Both the position numbers and the translations under genes were made by a program. DNA of 64,000 bases from Pseudomonas mendocina (GTDB taxonomy: Bacteria > Pseudomonadota > Gammaproteobacteria > Pseudomonadales > Pseudomonadaceae), in assembly GCA_037482215.1 (NCBI GenBank), contig CP148074.1:2852001-2916000 (forward strand). The letters run 5' to 3'. The notes below the pieces were generated by a model, which was given only the letters and a program-made list of their open reading frames with translations, made no database searches and had not been told where the DNA came from. Each line of letters begins with the position of its first letter. The stretch's first letter is position 1. This document shows, in pieces, positions 36,281 through 47,684 of the stretch.

Positions 36281-36702
36281 CTCTCTGCGAAATGAAAATT
36301 ATCGGTTAATACAGCACGCAAGCGCACTTTGAGCGCCTCAAGCTCATCAGGTGTGTATGGCTTGGCAGGATGCCTCCCCCAGACTGGAGCCGGCCATGAC
36401 ACATCCGTTTTACGCCGCACAATGACATGCATATGCATTTGACTGACCACATTACCCAGAGTCGCGACATTCATTTTGTCAGCAGCAAAGCAATCCTTGA
36501 GTGTTTCTGCCAGTGACGTGGTTTCATGCCACAGCTGCTGCTGATCCTCTGCACTCAATTGAAACAACTCACTCACATCCTCACGACGCGGCACAAGAAT
36601 GAACCAGGGGTACTGCGAATCGTTCATCAACAGCAAGCTGGATAAAGGAAAATCGCCCAGCCAAACAGTGTCTCGCTGCAACTGAGAATCGATAACAAAC
36701 AT
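36277..36702 (-). CDS. HIT-family hydrolase
   Basis: A 141-residue histidine-triad protein. The triad region QMHMHVIVRRKTD has His-x-His-x-Val, slightly reduced from the canonical HxHxHxx; this is common in the HIT subgroup beside slyX. It is expected to bind and hydrolyse nucleotide phosphoramidates or similar compounds. I chose ATG 36702 (MFVIDSQLQRDT) over the upstream in-frame ATG 24 bp earlier. Confidence 0.86.
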   Translation of the reverse strand: MFVIDSQLQRDTVWLGDFPLSSLLLMNDSQYPWFILVPRREDVSELFQLSAEDQQQLWHETTSLAETLKDCFAADKMNVATLGNVVSQMHMHVIVRRKTDVSWPAPVWGRHPAKPYTPDELEALKVRLRAVLTDNFHFAES

Positions 36703-37309
36703 ACTTACCTCAAAAACGCACCACACATGGGCTTTATTAATATCAACTTGATCCGGTTATCAATTATATCCAGTCAAGCCTCCACACCCTATTCATTACT
36801 GCTGTAGCAAACCCGGCGTGCGCCCCACTTTCTGGCACTCCAATACCTTTGGCACGCACATGCGCACTAAAATGTTTCTTTTGGTAATCACGTGCCGATC
36901 CAAGAAACCTACTCACTGGGGCATATAAAAAAAGGAGTCATATAAACTGCTGAAAAAACGGGTTTTTTCTTCGTTTTTTCATCTTCTATTGGTTTTTTCA
37001 CCTTTGGTACTCGTTCAATTTTAATTTGCGCACAGGTTTTGCATAGTCTGTCGTAGTACCGGATGTGCAGGTCGTACACATGTAAACGACGGAGCCTAAT
37101 CGGCTGCTATATAGCTTACGTTCCTCATGAAGCTATGGGTCTAACCCATTCACGACTCACATATTTGTGACTCAAAGGCGCATTGCAGTTTTATCTATTA
37201 ATAAACGACACGACCGTGCTATAAACTCGCGTCGAGACAAGAAGAAAAGAGCCGCCCTATAACTACAAACCTGGCGGTACAACTTTTATAAACCAAAGGA
37301 GCAATCACG
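36703..37309 (+). other. Long AT-rich leader/promoter region of the OprD porin
   Basis: 607 bp without a supported ORF. A hairpin AAAAAAC-GGG-TTTTTTC at about 36954-36971 with a pyrimidine-rich tract after it looks like a terminator. The rest, to 37309, is AT-rich, with inverted patches near 37130-37175, and ends in the strong ribosome site AAAGGAG. It could hold a small RNA, a regulated leader or several promoters. Confidence 0.5.
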
Positions 37310-38569
37310 ATGCAAGTGATGAAGTGGAGCGTAATCGCCCTCGCAGTAGCCGCTGGTACCAGCCAGATGGCAGTGGCATCCAGCCAGTCCGAATCCAAAG
37401 GCTTCATTGAAGATACCAGCTTCCAAATCTTCAACCGCGCCATGTACATGAACCGCGATTTCAAAAACAACGATCGCGATTCTCAAAGCTACAGCGAAGA
37501 AACTGGCCTCGGTATTCGCCTGTTGCTGGAATCCGGCTTCACTCAAGGCACCGTAGGTGTTGGCGTTGACGCTCACTCCCTGAGCAGCATCAAGCTCGAC
37601 AGCGGCCGCGGCCGTATCGGCACAGGCCAATTTGACACCACTAGCGACGGCCGCGCTGATGACACCCAAACTGAAGTCGGTGGTGCCATCAAGTTCCGCG
37701 TTTCTGACACCGTTCTGAAACACGGCAACATGTTCACAGCCAGCCCAGTATTCTCTACTGATGACAGCCGTATCCTGCCGGAAACTGCAACCGGTACGCT
37801 GATCACCAGCAACGAAATTGAAGGTCTGGAACTGACTGCCGGTCGCTTCACTGCAATCAGCAGCCAAGTATCGACTGATCGTGATACCAACCGCCTCTCT
37901 GAAGCGGACATCTTCGGTGCTTCTTACTCCTTCACTGATAACTTCAGTGCAGCCCTGCACCACGCAAACATCGAAGACTTCCACAAGAAGACTTACCTGA
38001 ACCTGAACTACAACCTGCCACTGGCAGAGGATCAGTCTCTGAACTTCGACTTTAACGGCTACCGCACCACCGACCAAGGTGAAGCGCGTACCGGCGAAAT
38101 CGACAACAAAATCTGGAGCTTGGCAGCTGCCTACAACTTGGGCGCTCATACGCTCACCGTTGCCCACCAGCGCTCCTCCGGTGACACCGGCTACTCCTAC
38201 GGCGATGCCGATGGCTGGGGTACCGTATGGCTGTCCAACTCCGTTCAGATTTCCGACTTCGATCGTAAAGACGAGCGCTCCTGGCAAGTACGTTACGACC
38301 TGGACATGGCAGCCTATGGCGTGCCAGGCCTGAGCTTCATGACTCGTTACATCACCGGCGACAACATCGACTGGGGTTACGAGGATGAAGGTAAAGAGCG
38401 CGAGTGGAACTTCGAGACCAAATACGTTGTTCAAGAAGGCGCCGCTAAAGACTTGTCCCTGCGTGTGCGTTATGCAAACTACCGCGCAACTCAGGATCAA
38501 AACGACGAGTGGATCGGTGACATGAACGATCTGCGCCTGATCGTTGAGTACCCGCTGAGCGTTCTGTAA
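37310..38569 (+). CDS. OprD-family outer-membrane porin
   Basis: A 419-residue porin with a signal peptide to about residue 24 (VAAGTSQMAVAS). The OprD-family mature start FIEDTSFQIFNRAMYMNRDF is followed by SYSEETGLGIRLLLESGF, DSRILPETATG, SWQVRYDLDMAAYGVPGLSFMTRY and a final strand LIVEYPLSVL. It occupies the P. aeruginosa oprD locus between slyX and proS, but orthology with the imipenem/basic amino-acid channel is not proven. It differs clearly from the porin at 7818. AGGAG precedes ATG 37310 at good spacing. Confidence 0.9.
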   Translation: MQVMKWSVIALAVAAGTSQMAVASSQSESKGFIEDTSFQIFNRAMYMNRDFKNNDRDSQSYSEETGLGIRLLLESGFTQGTVGVGVDAHSLSSIKLDSGRGRIGTGQFDTTSDGRADDTQTEVGGAIKFRVSDTVLKHGNMFTASPVFSTDDSRILPETATGTLITSNEIEGLELTAGRFTAISSQVSTDRDTNRLSEADIFGASYSFTDNFSAALHHANIEDFHKKTYLNLNYNLPLAEDQSLNFDFNGYRTTDQGEARTGEIDNKIWSLAAAYNLGAHTLTVAHQRSSGDTGYSYGDADGWGTVWLSNSVQISDFDRKDERSWQVRYDLDMAAYGVPGLSFMTRYITGDNIDWGYEDEGKEREWNFETKYVVQEGAAKDLSLRVRYANYRATQDQNDEWIGDMNDLRLIVEYPLSVL

Positions 38570-38597
38570 CCCTCAGTTGATACCCGCGATTCAAACA

Positions 38598-38630
38598 AAC
38601 CCGGCTAATGCCGGGTTTGTTTTATCTGTC
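38598..38630. terminator. Bidirectional terminator after the porin
   Basis: AAACCCGGC-TAAT-GCCGGGTTT with a T-run on the plus side and an A-run upstream. It ends the porin and the converging thioesterase gene. Confidence 0.85.
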
Positions 38631-38636
38631 TAAACG

Positions 38637-39053
38637 TTATAAAGGCAGTGCGTAAGTACCTGTCACGTGAGCCACCAGCTCATCCTCATTACCCAGGGAA
38701 TACACTGCCACTTCACACACCGCTTGGCGTCGACTCAGCCGCAGGATAGTTGCTTCAGCCAACAAATCTACGGGCTTGGGCTTAACCAAGAAATTGATAT
38801 TCAAGTTCGAGGTAACCGCCATCTCAACACGCCCCAGGCGGCCAAGCACGACCGCATACATGGCTGCATCCGCCAGCGCCATGATTGTCGGGCCAGACAG
38901 AGTCCCTCCTGGCCTCACTAATTTGTTGTGAAACGGCACACGAGCCAGTACACCTTGTGAATCCAGCCTGTCGATACAAAGATCAATGTCATCAGCCATC
39001 GGCAAACCATTACGAATCAGTGCCTGTACCTGTTCAGCAGTGAGCGCACTCAT
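38637..39053 (-). CDS. PaaI-family hotdog thioesterase
   Basis: A 138-residue hotdog-fold protein. The PaaI/YdiI-type core includes NKLVRPGGTLSGPTIMALADAAMYA and TSNLNINFLVKPKP, where the helix Asp (ALADAA) is the likely catalytic residue. It should hydrolyse acyl-CoA esters; the substrate is unknown. I chose ATG 39053 (MSALTAEQVQAL). The gene is divergent from proS, with 106 bp between starts. Confidence 0.88.
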   Translation of the reverse strand: MSALTAEQVQALIRNGLPMADDIDLCIDRLDSQGVLARVPFHNKLVRPGGTLSGPTIMALADAAMYAVVLGRLGRVEMAVTSNLNINFLVKPKPVDLLAEATILRLSRRQAVCEVAVYSLGNEDELVAHVTGTYALPL

Positions 39054-39159
39054 ACAGCCCCCATAAAGTCGGCAATCATCAGCGTCCTGTACGCATTGGT
39101 ACAGGCACCGTACAATGCCGACCATTAAAAATCTCTTGCAACCGACAGAACAGCCAATT

Positions 39160-40875
39160 ATGCGTACCAGTCAGTTCCTGCTCTCGACCCTAAAAGAAAC
39201 CCCATCCGATGCGGTAGTCATCAGCCATCAGCTGCTTCTGCGCGCCGGAATGATCCGCAAATTGGCTTCAGGCCTCTACACTTGGCTGCCTATGGGCCTG
39301 CGCGTACTGCGTAAAGTTGAAAGAATTGTGCGCGAAGAAATGAACGCAGCCGGCGCCTTAGAAGTCCTCATGCCAGCCATTCAACCTGCCGAGCTGTGGC
39401 AGGAATCCGGCCGCTGGGAGCAATACGGCCCTGAGCTGCTGCGCCTGCACGACCGCCATAACCGTGAATTCTGCGTAGGCCCGACCCACGAGGAAGTGAT
39501 CACTGATCTGGCCCGCAATGAGCTGAACAGCTACAAGCAGCTGCCGATCAACATGTATCAGATCCAAACTAAGTTCCGTGACGAAATCCGCCCACGCTTC
39601 GGCCTGATGCGCGGCCGTGAGTTCATCATGAAGGACGCCTATTCATTCCATGCCGACCAGGCTTCCCTGCAAGAAACCTACGACCGCATGCATCAGGCCT
39701 ACTGCAACATCTTTACCCGTTTGGGCCTGAACTTCCGCCCAGTACAAGCTGACACCGGTTCTATCGGTGGCACTGGCTCCCATGAGTTCCATGTTCTGGC
39801 TGAGTCTGGTGAAGACGATATCGCCTTCAGCAACGTCTCTGACTACGCAGCCAACATCGAAAAGGCCGAAGCGATCCCACGGGAAACTAGCCGTGGCGCT
39901 GCCACAGAAGAAATGCGTTTGGTTGATACACCCAACACCAAAACCATTGAGGCACTGGTTCAGGGCTTCTCGCTGGCTATCGAAAAGACCATTAAAACCC
40001 TTATCGTGCATGGCGCAGAAGAAGGCACCTTGGTCGCCCTGATCGTCCGTGGTGACCACGAACTGAACGAGATCAAAGCCGCCAACCTTGAACAGGTTGC
40101 AAGCCCTCTGGTCTTTGCCTCTGAAGCCGAAATTCGTGACGTAGTGGGTGCAGGACCTGGCTCACTGGGCCCGGTCAACCTGCCAATCCCTTGCATCATC
40201 GACCGCTCTGTAGCCCTGATGAGCGACTTCGCCTCTGGCGCCAATATTGATGACAAGCACTACTTCGGCGTGAACTGGGAGCGCGACCTGCCCCTGCCTG
40301 AAGTGGCAGACCTGCGTAATGTCGTCGCTGGCGATCCTAGCCCCGACGGCCAAGGTACCCTGGAAATCAAACGCGGCATCGAAGTTGGCCACATCTTCCA
40401 GCTTGGCACCAAGTACAGTGAAGCACTTAACTGCCAGGTGCTGGGCGAGAACGGCAAGCCGGTGACATTGGTTATGGGCTGTTACGGCATTGGTGTTTCC
40501 CGCGTTGTGGCGGCGGCTATTGAGCAGAACTACGACGAGCGTGGCATTCTGTGGACCGATACCCTGGCGCCCTTCCAAATCGCACTGGTACCACTGCGCT
40601 ACGAAACCGAGGCGGTTCGTGAAGCAACCGATAAGCTGTATGCCGAACTGACTGCAGCCGGTTACGAAGTTCTGCTGGATGACCGTGACAAAAAGACAAG
40701 CCCGGGCATCAAATTTGCTGATATGGAGCTGATTGGCATCCCGCATCGCATTGTCGTCAGCGACCGGGGCCTGGCTGAAGGTAATCTGGAGTACAAGAGC
40801 CGTCAGGAAACTGATGCTCAGACTGTACCTGTCGCCGACATCATCGGCTTCCTGAAGAACCGTATCAGCTTGTGA
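39160..40875 (+). CDS. proS: Prolyl-tRNA synthetase
   Basis: A 571-residue bacterial-type class II synthetase. The N-terminal [15 protein letters not shown] is diagnostic. Motif 2 ([23 protein letters not shown]) and motif 3 are present. The INS editing domain that clears Ala-tRNA-Pro is inserted at about 225-390. The C-terminal anticodon domain ends the protein. ATG 39160 fits the family; an upstream in-frame ATG at 39115 does not. Confidence 0.98.
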   Translation: MRTSQFLLSTLKETPSDAVVISHQLLLRAGMIRKLASGLYTWLPMGLRVLRKVERIVREEMNAAGALEVLMPAIQPAELWQESGRWEQYGPELLRLHDRHNREFCVGPTHEEVITDLARNELNSYKQLPINMYQIQTKFRDEIRPRFGLMRGREFIMKDAYSFHADQASLQETYDRMHQAYCNIFTRLGLNFRPVQADTGSIGGTGSHEFHVLAESGEDDIAFSNVSDYAANIEKAEAIPRETSRGAATEEMRLVDTPNTKTIEALVQGFSLAIEKTIKTLIVHGAEEGTLVALIVRGDHELNEIKAANLEQVASPLVFASEAEIRDVVGAGPGSLGPVNLPIPCIIDRSVALMSDFASGANIDDKHYFGVNWERDLPLPEVADLRNVVAGDPSPDGQGTLEIKRGIEVGHIFQLGTKYSEALNCQVLGENGKPVTLVMGCYGIGVSRVVAAAIEQNYDERGILWTDTLAPFQIALVPLRYETEAVREATDKLYAELTAAGYEVLLDDRDKKTSPGIKFADMELIGIPHRIVVSDRGLAEGNLEYKSRQETDAQTVPVADIIGFLKNRISL

Positions 40876-40901
40876 TCCAACGTCTATAAGTCAGAGAACT
40901 C

Positions 40902-41855
40902 ATGCATCAGCGAAACACCTTCATCCCTGCCATCACCCTGTTGAGCAGCATCTTGCTGCTCAACGGTTGCGCCAACCATTTGCCGCAGCGCAGCGAACAT
41001 GAAGAACGCGTCGAACGTAACCTCATTGATCACAGCCTGCAGATTGATATCGGTGAGCTTCAGGTGCTGGAGTTACCCCAGCGCCGCGTTCGAGTGCATG
41101 AACAAAAGACCTACGAAGTAACGACGATCAACGTAACCCGTCGTTACGACCGCTACACCCCCTATCAGCCTTGGCGCGAGCTGTATGAAGTACCGCTTGG
41201 TGCCGTGGCTGTGGTGGGTGGCGTTGGAGCAAACATCCTCAACGTGTTCCTTTTCGGCAGCTTGCCTGACAGCGTGACAAAAGGCTGGATCAACTACGGG
41301 ATAGCAGGTCTAAACCCAGCCATGAACGTGGAGTCGAACGGACGCTCTCAGCAAAACCTCGCAAGCTTGGAAGAACAACGCCAGGAGCCGACCACTGAGT
41401 ATTCCAGCCTGCCTTGGGCCGAACGCCCAGTTATGGTCAAAGCAGCTGGCAAAACTCATGAGCTCATGACCGACCGCAACGGCATTTTGCGTCTGAACCT
41501 ACTCGACAGCCCATTTGCAGAGCAGGATGTGGCCCGCATCAGCACACTGGAGCTGAGCGTGAGCGACGACCAAGGCTCAGCCCACGCCGAAGCAACATTG
41601 CCGGTCAGCCGCACCTTGCGTGGCAAGCTGCGGGAAGCCCACGATTTGATTTACAACGACCTTGAGGGCGATGACGTTGCCCAATGGGTTTACCGGGTCA
41701 AACGCCTGTCTGAACTTGGCCTAGAGGAAGAAGCCAACGAACTGGAACAAAGCTTGATAGAACTGACACGCAATGATCCTGAGTTACAAAAAGTCTTCCT
41801 GCTGGCCCTTAGTCGGGGCAATGGTCAATCAGCCAAACACCCTGAAGGCATATAA
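40902..41855 (+). CDS. Hypothetical lipoprotein
   Basis: A 317-residue predicted lipoprotein. The signal ends in the lipobox LLLNGC (Cys near residue 23), after which the protein would be attached to a membrane. It has no domain I recognise. The C-terminal part is acidic and helical (LSELGLEEEANELEQSLIELTRNDPELQKVFL). The central segment contains a hydrophobic patch (VPLGAVAVVGGVGANILNVFLFG). It lies 26 bp after proS and is probably co-transcribed. A counterpart sits at this place in P. aeruginosa, as I recall. Confidence 0.82.
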   Translation: MHQRNTFIPAITLLSSILLLNGCANHLPQRSEHEERVERNLIDHSLQIDIGELQVLELPQRRVRVHEQKTYEVTTINVTRRYDRYTPYQPWRELYEVPLGAVAVVGGVGANILNVFLFGSLPDSVTKGWINYGIAGLNPAMNVESNGRSQQNLASLEEQRQEPTTEYSSLPWAERPVMVKAAGKTHELMTDRNGILRLNLLDSPFAEQDVARISTLELSVSDDQGSAHAEATLPVSRTLRGKLREAHDLIYNDLEGDDVAQWVYRVKRLSELGLEEEANELEQSLIELTRNDPELQKVFLLALSRGNGQSAKHPEGI

Positions 41856-41858
41856 CGC

Positions 41859-41883
41859 CCATGCCGCACTAACAGCGGCATGG
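41859..41883. terminator. Hairpin between the lipoprotein gene and acyP
   Basis: CCATGCCGC and GCGGCATGG pair around a 6-nt loop between the converging genes. There is no long T-run, so termination is likely but not certain. Confidence 0.5.
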
Positions 41884-41884
41884 C

Positions 41885-42160
41885 TTAGCGGCGAACTATA
41901 AATCCTGCAATGCCTTGCACTGGCTGCGGTGACAACTCAAGACTTTTAACGTCAGCGTTTTCAGGCCCATTTTTGAGCCACTCGGCTAGACCTTCTACCG
42001 CAGCTTCCGCCCCCTCGAACAATACTTCCACCCGTCCATCCGGCAGGTTCCTGACCCAGCCATCCAGATTGAGTCGATCAGCCTCTTGTGCGGTTGACTG
42101 GCGGAAATACACCCCCTGCACCCGTCCACTCACATAACCATGCATGCAGATACGGTTCAT
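41885..42160 (-). CDS. acyP: Acylphosphatase
   Basis: A 91-residue enzyme that hydrolyses carboxyl-phosphate bonds. The catalytic Arg is in GRVQGVYFRQST and the catalytic Asn in GWVRNLPDGRVEV, both canonical. The gene overlaps the thioredoxin-like lipoprotein by 4 bp and is downstream of it. Confidence 0.95.
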   Translation of the reverse strand: MNRICMHGYVSGRVQGVYFRQSTAQEADRLNLDGWVRNLPDGRVEVLFEGAEAAVEGLAEWLKNGPENADVKSLELSPQPVQGIAGFIVRR

Positions 42161-42642
42161 TCGCCAGCCTCAGCCCTAAGCTCAGCCAGACGAGCTGTCA
42201 GCCCCGCCGCCGTTTGCTCGCCCACCAGGCGGTCACGGACCTGACCTTCGGCATCGACGATGTAAGTAACAGGCAAGACTTCTGCACGGTCGAGTTTGAA
42301 TCGTTCCGCCGGATCAACGGCCAAGACCCGGAAGCTCACCCCCATTTCCTCCGCCGCTTTCTTCAGTGCGTCACCTTGTAGCGCATCAAAGTTAACCCCA
42401 AGCACTGCTAGGTTGATTGCGGCCGACTGTTGATCCAGGGCATTCAATTCCGGAATTTCGCTTCGACAAGGCGCACACCACTGTGCCCAATAGTTGATGA
42501 CTAGCCACTTGCCATCCAAATCACGCGCAGTGATCTCCTTGCCATGCTGATCAGGCCCATAACTTGGCGAACAAGCCGTCAAAAAAACACTAATTAACAC
42601 CCCGAAGAGCAGTTGCCCTGCCCGTCCCGCATATCTATTCAT
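42157..42642 (-). CDS. TlpA-family thioredoxin-like lipoprotein
   Basis: A 161-residue periplasmic redox protein. The N-terminal signal ends in LISVFLTAC, a lipobox. The thioredoxin-fold active site is WCAPC in WAQWCAPCRSEIPEL, with the cis-Pro in EVLPVTYIVD. It probably reduces or exchanges disulfides in envelope proteins. I chose ATG 42642 (MNRYAGRAGQ) because it puts the signal peptide at the N-terminus; the frame stays open for 46 more codons upstream. Confidence 0.85.
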   Translation of the reverse strand: MNRYAGRAGQLLFGVLISVFLTACSPSYGPDQHGKEITARDLDGKWLVINYWAQWCAPCRSEIPELNALDQQSAAINLAVLGVNFDALQGDALKKAAEEMGVSFRVLAVDPAERFKLDRAEVLPVTYIVDAEGQVRDRLVGEQTAAGLTARLAELRAEAGE

Positions 42643-42644
42643 GA

Positions 42645-42803
42645 ATACACTCTTCACACCAATACCACCCGCAACCGAAGAAGCTAGAAAACCTTGAGCT
42701 CTACCTGAAAGGCGAGCACTTACCCAGCAACCCACAAGTCGAAGAGCTGTTTGTTCAAGCCGTGGAACAGCGTTCTTCAAACCCTAACAGTTCCCAGAAA
42801 TAA
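42645..42803 (+). other. Start-less open stretch, possible gene remnant
   Basis: The plus strand is open for 52 codons between a TGA and a TAA. It reads ...KKLENLELYLKGEHLP...VEELFVQAVEQ..., a helical, protein-like composition. No ATG, GTG or TTG start is present before the main part. It overlaps only the leader of the thioredoxin-like gene on the other strand. It could be the end of a decayed gene or chance. Confidence 0.25.
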
Positions 42804-42820
42804 CTCACCGTTTAGGTTCA

Positions 42821-44080
42821 TCAAGTGGCCGAACTGTTCGACGACAGGGCCTCAGCTTCAGGTTTAACCCCGGCCTGTAGCCACACAGCCAAGCCCTGGC
42901 CGAACAATTGCGCCTGATTGGCGTGCATCGCCGCGAGCGCATCGTGTAATAACGGATACCAAGGCTCCTCCAGTTGATCCGGCAGGTTTTCAGCACGTGG
43001 AAGTGGCCACGGGCTGCTGTTGATCAACTGCTGCATGCTGTACTCATTCAGGTCGCGACTCAGAACCCAAGCGCCCGAACCCACCGATACTACCAGCCGC
43101 TGTTGCTCCAAAAAGCTCAAGACTTCCGCCCACTCGTGTTCCGCCATCTGCCAGCCTTGCCGCTGTATATCTTTCAAGCGCACGTGCAACCCTGCACGCT
43201 GGCGATCGTGGAATACACGCAACACCCCTAGCGTGATCAATAACTTCGGCATATCCCGCTGACGCCACTGCCCTGAAACACCCAGATTGCAAACCAGTTC
43301 GGCCCCAAACAACACAATCAACCAAGAGACATAAATCCACAGCAAGAACAGCGGAACCGTAGCAAATGCACCGTAAATAAGCTGATAACCAGGAAAGAGC
43401 CGTACGTACAAGCCAAACAGCATCTTGGCCACCTCAAACATCACAGCAGCAATAACACCTCCGACCAATGCATGCCGCAGCGGTACCCGCGTGTTGGGTA
43501 CCGTGGCATATAACAAGGTGAAGGCTGCAACACTGAAGATCAGAGGCGTGAATTTGAGTAACGAACGAATGCCCGGTAACGCATCAGGCCCGGAAATCAG
43601 TTGAAGGGAGGTGATGTAGGTTGTAATTGCAAAGCCCCCACCTAGCAGCAGCGGGCCCAAGCTAAGAACAGCCCAATACAGTAAAAAACTTGAAACACCG
43701 CGACGGGATTTGCGCACGCGCCAAATCGTGTTGAACGTCTTTTCAATGGTGACCAACATCCAGAAAGCCGTAGCGGCTAACACCGCCACCCCAATCCACG
43801 TCAGTTGACGGGCCTGGGTGGTAAAATCGCGCAAATACTGTTGAAGCGTTTCGCCCGCTGAAGGCACGAAGTTACGGAAGATAAAACCTTGAATGTCCTC
43901 TCCGGTGTCTTGAAACGCCGGAATGGCCGACAGCATGGAGAACGTTACTGTCATCATCGGTACAACAGCAAAAAGCGTTGTATAGGTCAGCGCCGCCGCA
44001 TTGGTCGTGCATTGGTCTGCAAAAAAACGTCGAATTACATAACGCCAGAACTCAAACTGATTTCCAATGCGCCGCTTCAT
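42821..44080 (-). CDS. yihY: YihY/BrkB-family inner-membrane protein
   Basis: A 419-residue membrane protein with six transmembrane segments in residues 30-290. These include [38 protein letters not shown] and [18 protein letters not shown] cytoplasmic C-terminal extension (about 295-419) is predicted. It was formerly annotated as RNase BN, which is now known to be wrong. Homologues sit in the same arsC-wrbA neighbourhood. Function unknown; a transport role is often suggested. Confidence 0.88.
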   Translation of the reverse strand: MKRRIGNQFEFWRYVIRRFFADQCTTNAAALTYTTLFAVVPMMTVTFSMLSAIPAFQDTGEDIQGFIFRNFVPSAGETLQQYLRDFTTQARQLTWIGVAVLAATAFWMLVTIEKTFNTIWRVRKSRRGVSSFLLYWAVLSLGPLLLGGGFAITTYITSLQLISGPDALPGIRSLLKFTPLIFSVAAFTLLYATVPNTRVPLRHALVGGVIAAVMFEVAKMLFGLYVRLFPGYQLIYGAFATVPLFLLWIYVSWLIVLFGAELVCNLGVSGQWRQRDMPKLLITLGVLRVFHDRQRAGLHVRLKDIQRQGWQMAEHEWAEVLSFLEQQRLVVSVGSGAWVLSRDLNEYSMQQLINSSPWPLPRAENLPDQLEEPWYPLLHDALAAMHANQAQLFGQGLAVWLQAGVKPEAEALSSNSSAT

Positions 44081-44183
44081 GCCCTCTCCTTAGCTACCTT
44101 CTAACCTGCATACGCACGGGCGCAGGCGTAACCGTCATAAGCAGGTAGAATAGCCGCCATTAACGGTAACAGGCGACCCGTAC

Positions 44184-45542
<1,359 letters not shown>

Positions 45543-45613
45543 TAACGGGCACGGCACAACGGGCGCCTGAATATTTCAGGTGCCCGCCTCACATCTGAAC
45601 AGTATTGTTGGCC

Positions 45614-46318
45614 TTACCAGCCGAGCGTTTCTTTCAGGAATGGAATTGTCAGCTTGCGCTGGGCCTGCAGCGACGCCTGATCAAGGCACTCCAACAGGTC
45701 AAACAACGAACTCATGCTGCGCTCACCGCGCGTGAGGATAAACCGTCCCACCTCATCACTCAGTTGCAGTCCGCGGCGTGAAGCCCTCAACTGTAAGGCA
45801 CGCAGCTTGTCTTCATCCGAAAGCTGTTGCAGCTGAAAGACCAGCGCCAGCGTCAGGCGTGATTTAAGATCAGGCAGCTTTATCGGCAGCTCCCTAGGCG
45901 GGGCGTTTGCCGATATCAGTAAGCGGCGCCCGGAATCTCGCAGACGGTTGAACAAATGGAACAGCGCCTCTTCCCACACCTTGTCGCCTGCAACGGCATC
46001 CAGATCATCCAAACAGACCAGTTCGAACTGCTCCAGGTTGTCCAATAGCGCCGTGCCGTACTGTGCCAAAAAGCCCAAGGGAAGATAGACGGCTGGCTCT
46101 CCAAATTGGTCAAAACGTAGGCACGCCGCCTGCAACAGATGGCTGCGCCCAACACCATTTGCGCCCCACAGGTAGATCAAACTTTCAGTCCAGCCCGCAT
46201 CAGCCTCACACAAACGCTCAACGTAGCCGAGCGCGGCCGCGTTGGCTCCGGGGTAGAAATTGGCAAATGTGGCGTCATCGCGTAGACGAACGCCTAGGGG
46301 CAACTGTGTAGGTATCAT
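45614..46318 (-). CDS. hda: DnaA-related regulator of replication initiation Hda
   Basis: A 234-residue AAA+ protein. The N-terminal QLPL (MIPTQLPLGVRLRDDATF) matches the beta-clamp-binding motif of Hda. The P-loop WGANGVGRSHLLQAA has Arg before Ser, as in E. coli Hda. Walker B is VCLDDLDAV. With the clamp it stimulates DnaA-ATP hydrolysis to prevent re-initiation. ATG 46318 is preferred to one 33 bp upstream. Confidence 0.93.
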   Translation of the reverse strand: MIPTQLPLGVRLRDDATFANFYPGANAAALGYVERLCEADAGWTESLIYLWGANGVGRSHLLQAACLRFDQFGEPAVYLPLGFLAQYGTALLDNLEQFELVCLDDLDAVAGDKVWEEALFHLFNRLRDSGRRLLISANAPPRELPIKLPDLKSRLTLALVFQLQQLSDEDKLRALQLRASRRGLQLSDEVGRFILTRGERSMSSLFDLLECLDQASLQAQRKLTIPFLKETLGW

Positions 46319-46478
46319 ACTGATCGGGCAGTTCCAGAACCGCTGGCTCACCGTTAGGTTTGCGGAAGTTTATCGGGTTCTGGTTGCTAAGTCATTGATG
46401 GATAAAGCCGTCTTATAACAGCAAGGGCATTTTTCATAGCGCCATACGTCGAGACGGCTATAGCCTGAGATCGCCAAA

Positions 46479-46504
46479 CAGGGTGCGCCGGATGCCGCAC
46501 CCTG
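46479..46504 (-). terminator. Terminator downstream of the AI-2E permease gene
   Basis: CAGGGTGCG and CGCACCCTG pair around CCGGATGC. The minus-strand tail is TTTGG, a short T-run. Confidence 0.6.
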
Positions 46505-46522
46505 AACCATTTCAATGCAAAA

Positions 46523-47599
46523 CTAGCTCTGTTCTCCATCGGACGTACCGACGTAGGTATCGGACTGTTTATAAAAATCATGCAGATGGCGTATCAGCAC
46601 CATGATCACAGCTGCCACCGGCAGCGCGACCAAAATTCCGGTGAAACCAAACAACTGTCCGCCTGCCATAATCGCAAAGATCACTGCGACAGGGTGCAGG
46701 CCGATACGGTCCCCTACCAGCAGTGGAGTCAGGAGCATGCCCTCAAGCATTTGCCCGACCACAAACACCGCCACAATGCCCAGCAGCGGATACAGATCGA
46801 GACCAAACTGGAACAACCCTGCCGCCAGCGCAGCCGCAACCCCGACAAAAACCCCCAGGTACGGAACAATGCTGGCCAAGCCAGCCAACATCCCGATTAA
46901 TAAACCCAGTTCCACACCAATCAACATAAGCCCCGTTGCGTACATCACGCCCAGGGCCAACATCACCAACAACTGGCCACGCAAAAACGCACCCAACACT
47001 TCATGGCACTCGCCAAAAAGCTCAACCACTTTATCCTCGCGCTCACGGGGCAAGAGGCTGCGCAACTTAACCAGCATCACATCCCAATCACGCATCAGGT
47101 AAAAGCTGACCACAGGGATCAGCAGCATGTTGGCCAACCAGCCCATAAAGGCCAAGCTTGACGCCGTTGCCGTAGAAACCACAACGCCAACAATATCCGT
47201 TGTTTTGTCCAACTGATCTGTGAATGCAGATTTGAGTTTATCCAGCCGCCAGAAACCATCACTGAGCCCAAGCTTGACCTGAACCCATGGCAAGGCTTGA
47301 TGCTGGATCCAATCCAGCATTTGTGGCGCCAACTCGTACAAACGAACTAACTGACGCCCCAGCATTGGAACCAAGACCAGCAACAGAATAGCTAAGACGA
47401 GCGTGATCAAGGCAAAAACCGTGATAACGCCCCAGGTTCTCGACAAACCCCAACGCTCCAGACGATCCACGACAGGATCGCCCAAGTAAGCCAGCAGAAT
47501 GCCGATCAAAAACGGGGCCAGTATAGGCGACAGTAAATACAGGACTCCGCCAAGTAAAACTGCCGCAATAATCCAAACCCAACGTTGTGAATCAACCAT
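46523..47599 (-). CDS. AI-2E-family/PerM transporter
   Basis: A 358-residue integral membrane protein with eight predicted helices. Helices cluster at the N-terminus (WVWIIAAVLLGGVLYLLSPILAPFLIGILLAYLGDPVVDRLE), in the middle and in the C-terminal PYLGVFVGVAAALAAGLFQFGL to GFTGILVALPVAAVIMVLI. The family (formerly UPF0118) includes E. coli TqsA and PerM. The substrate is unknown. I chose ATG 47599 (MVDSQRWVWII). It lies next to purM and hda as in other pseudomonads. Confidence 0.88.
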   Translation of the reverse strand: MVDSQRWVWIIAAVLLGGVLYLLSPILAPFLIGILLAYLGDPVVDRLERWGLSRTWGVITVFALITLVLAILLLVLVPMLGRQLVRLYELAPQMLDWIQHQALPWVQVKLGLSDGFWRLDKLKSAFTDQLDKTTDIVGVVVSTATASSLAFMGWLANMLLIPVVSFYLMRDWDVMLVKLRSLLPREREDKVVELFGECHEVLGAFLRGQLLVMLALGVMYATGLMLIGVELGLLIGMLAGLASIVPYLGVFVGVAAALAAGLFQFGLDLYPLLGIVAVFVVGQMLEGMLLTPLLVGDRIGLHPVAVIFAIMAGGQLFGFTGILVALPVAAVIMVLIRHLHDFYKQSDTYVGTSDGEQS

Positions 47600-47684
47600 C
47601 CTGCCTCTCCCTCTGCAGATTATCTGCCTGAAAAACCTCAGCTCACATCCCACCACAGCGATCCGCTGCAGCCTGAAATCCCGC

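Noticed and set aside
42821..44080. RNase BN annotation of the YihY protein
   Set aside because: The sequence is a multi-pass membrane protein with no nuclease motif. The RNase BN name is known to have been misassigned to this family.
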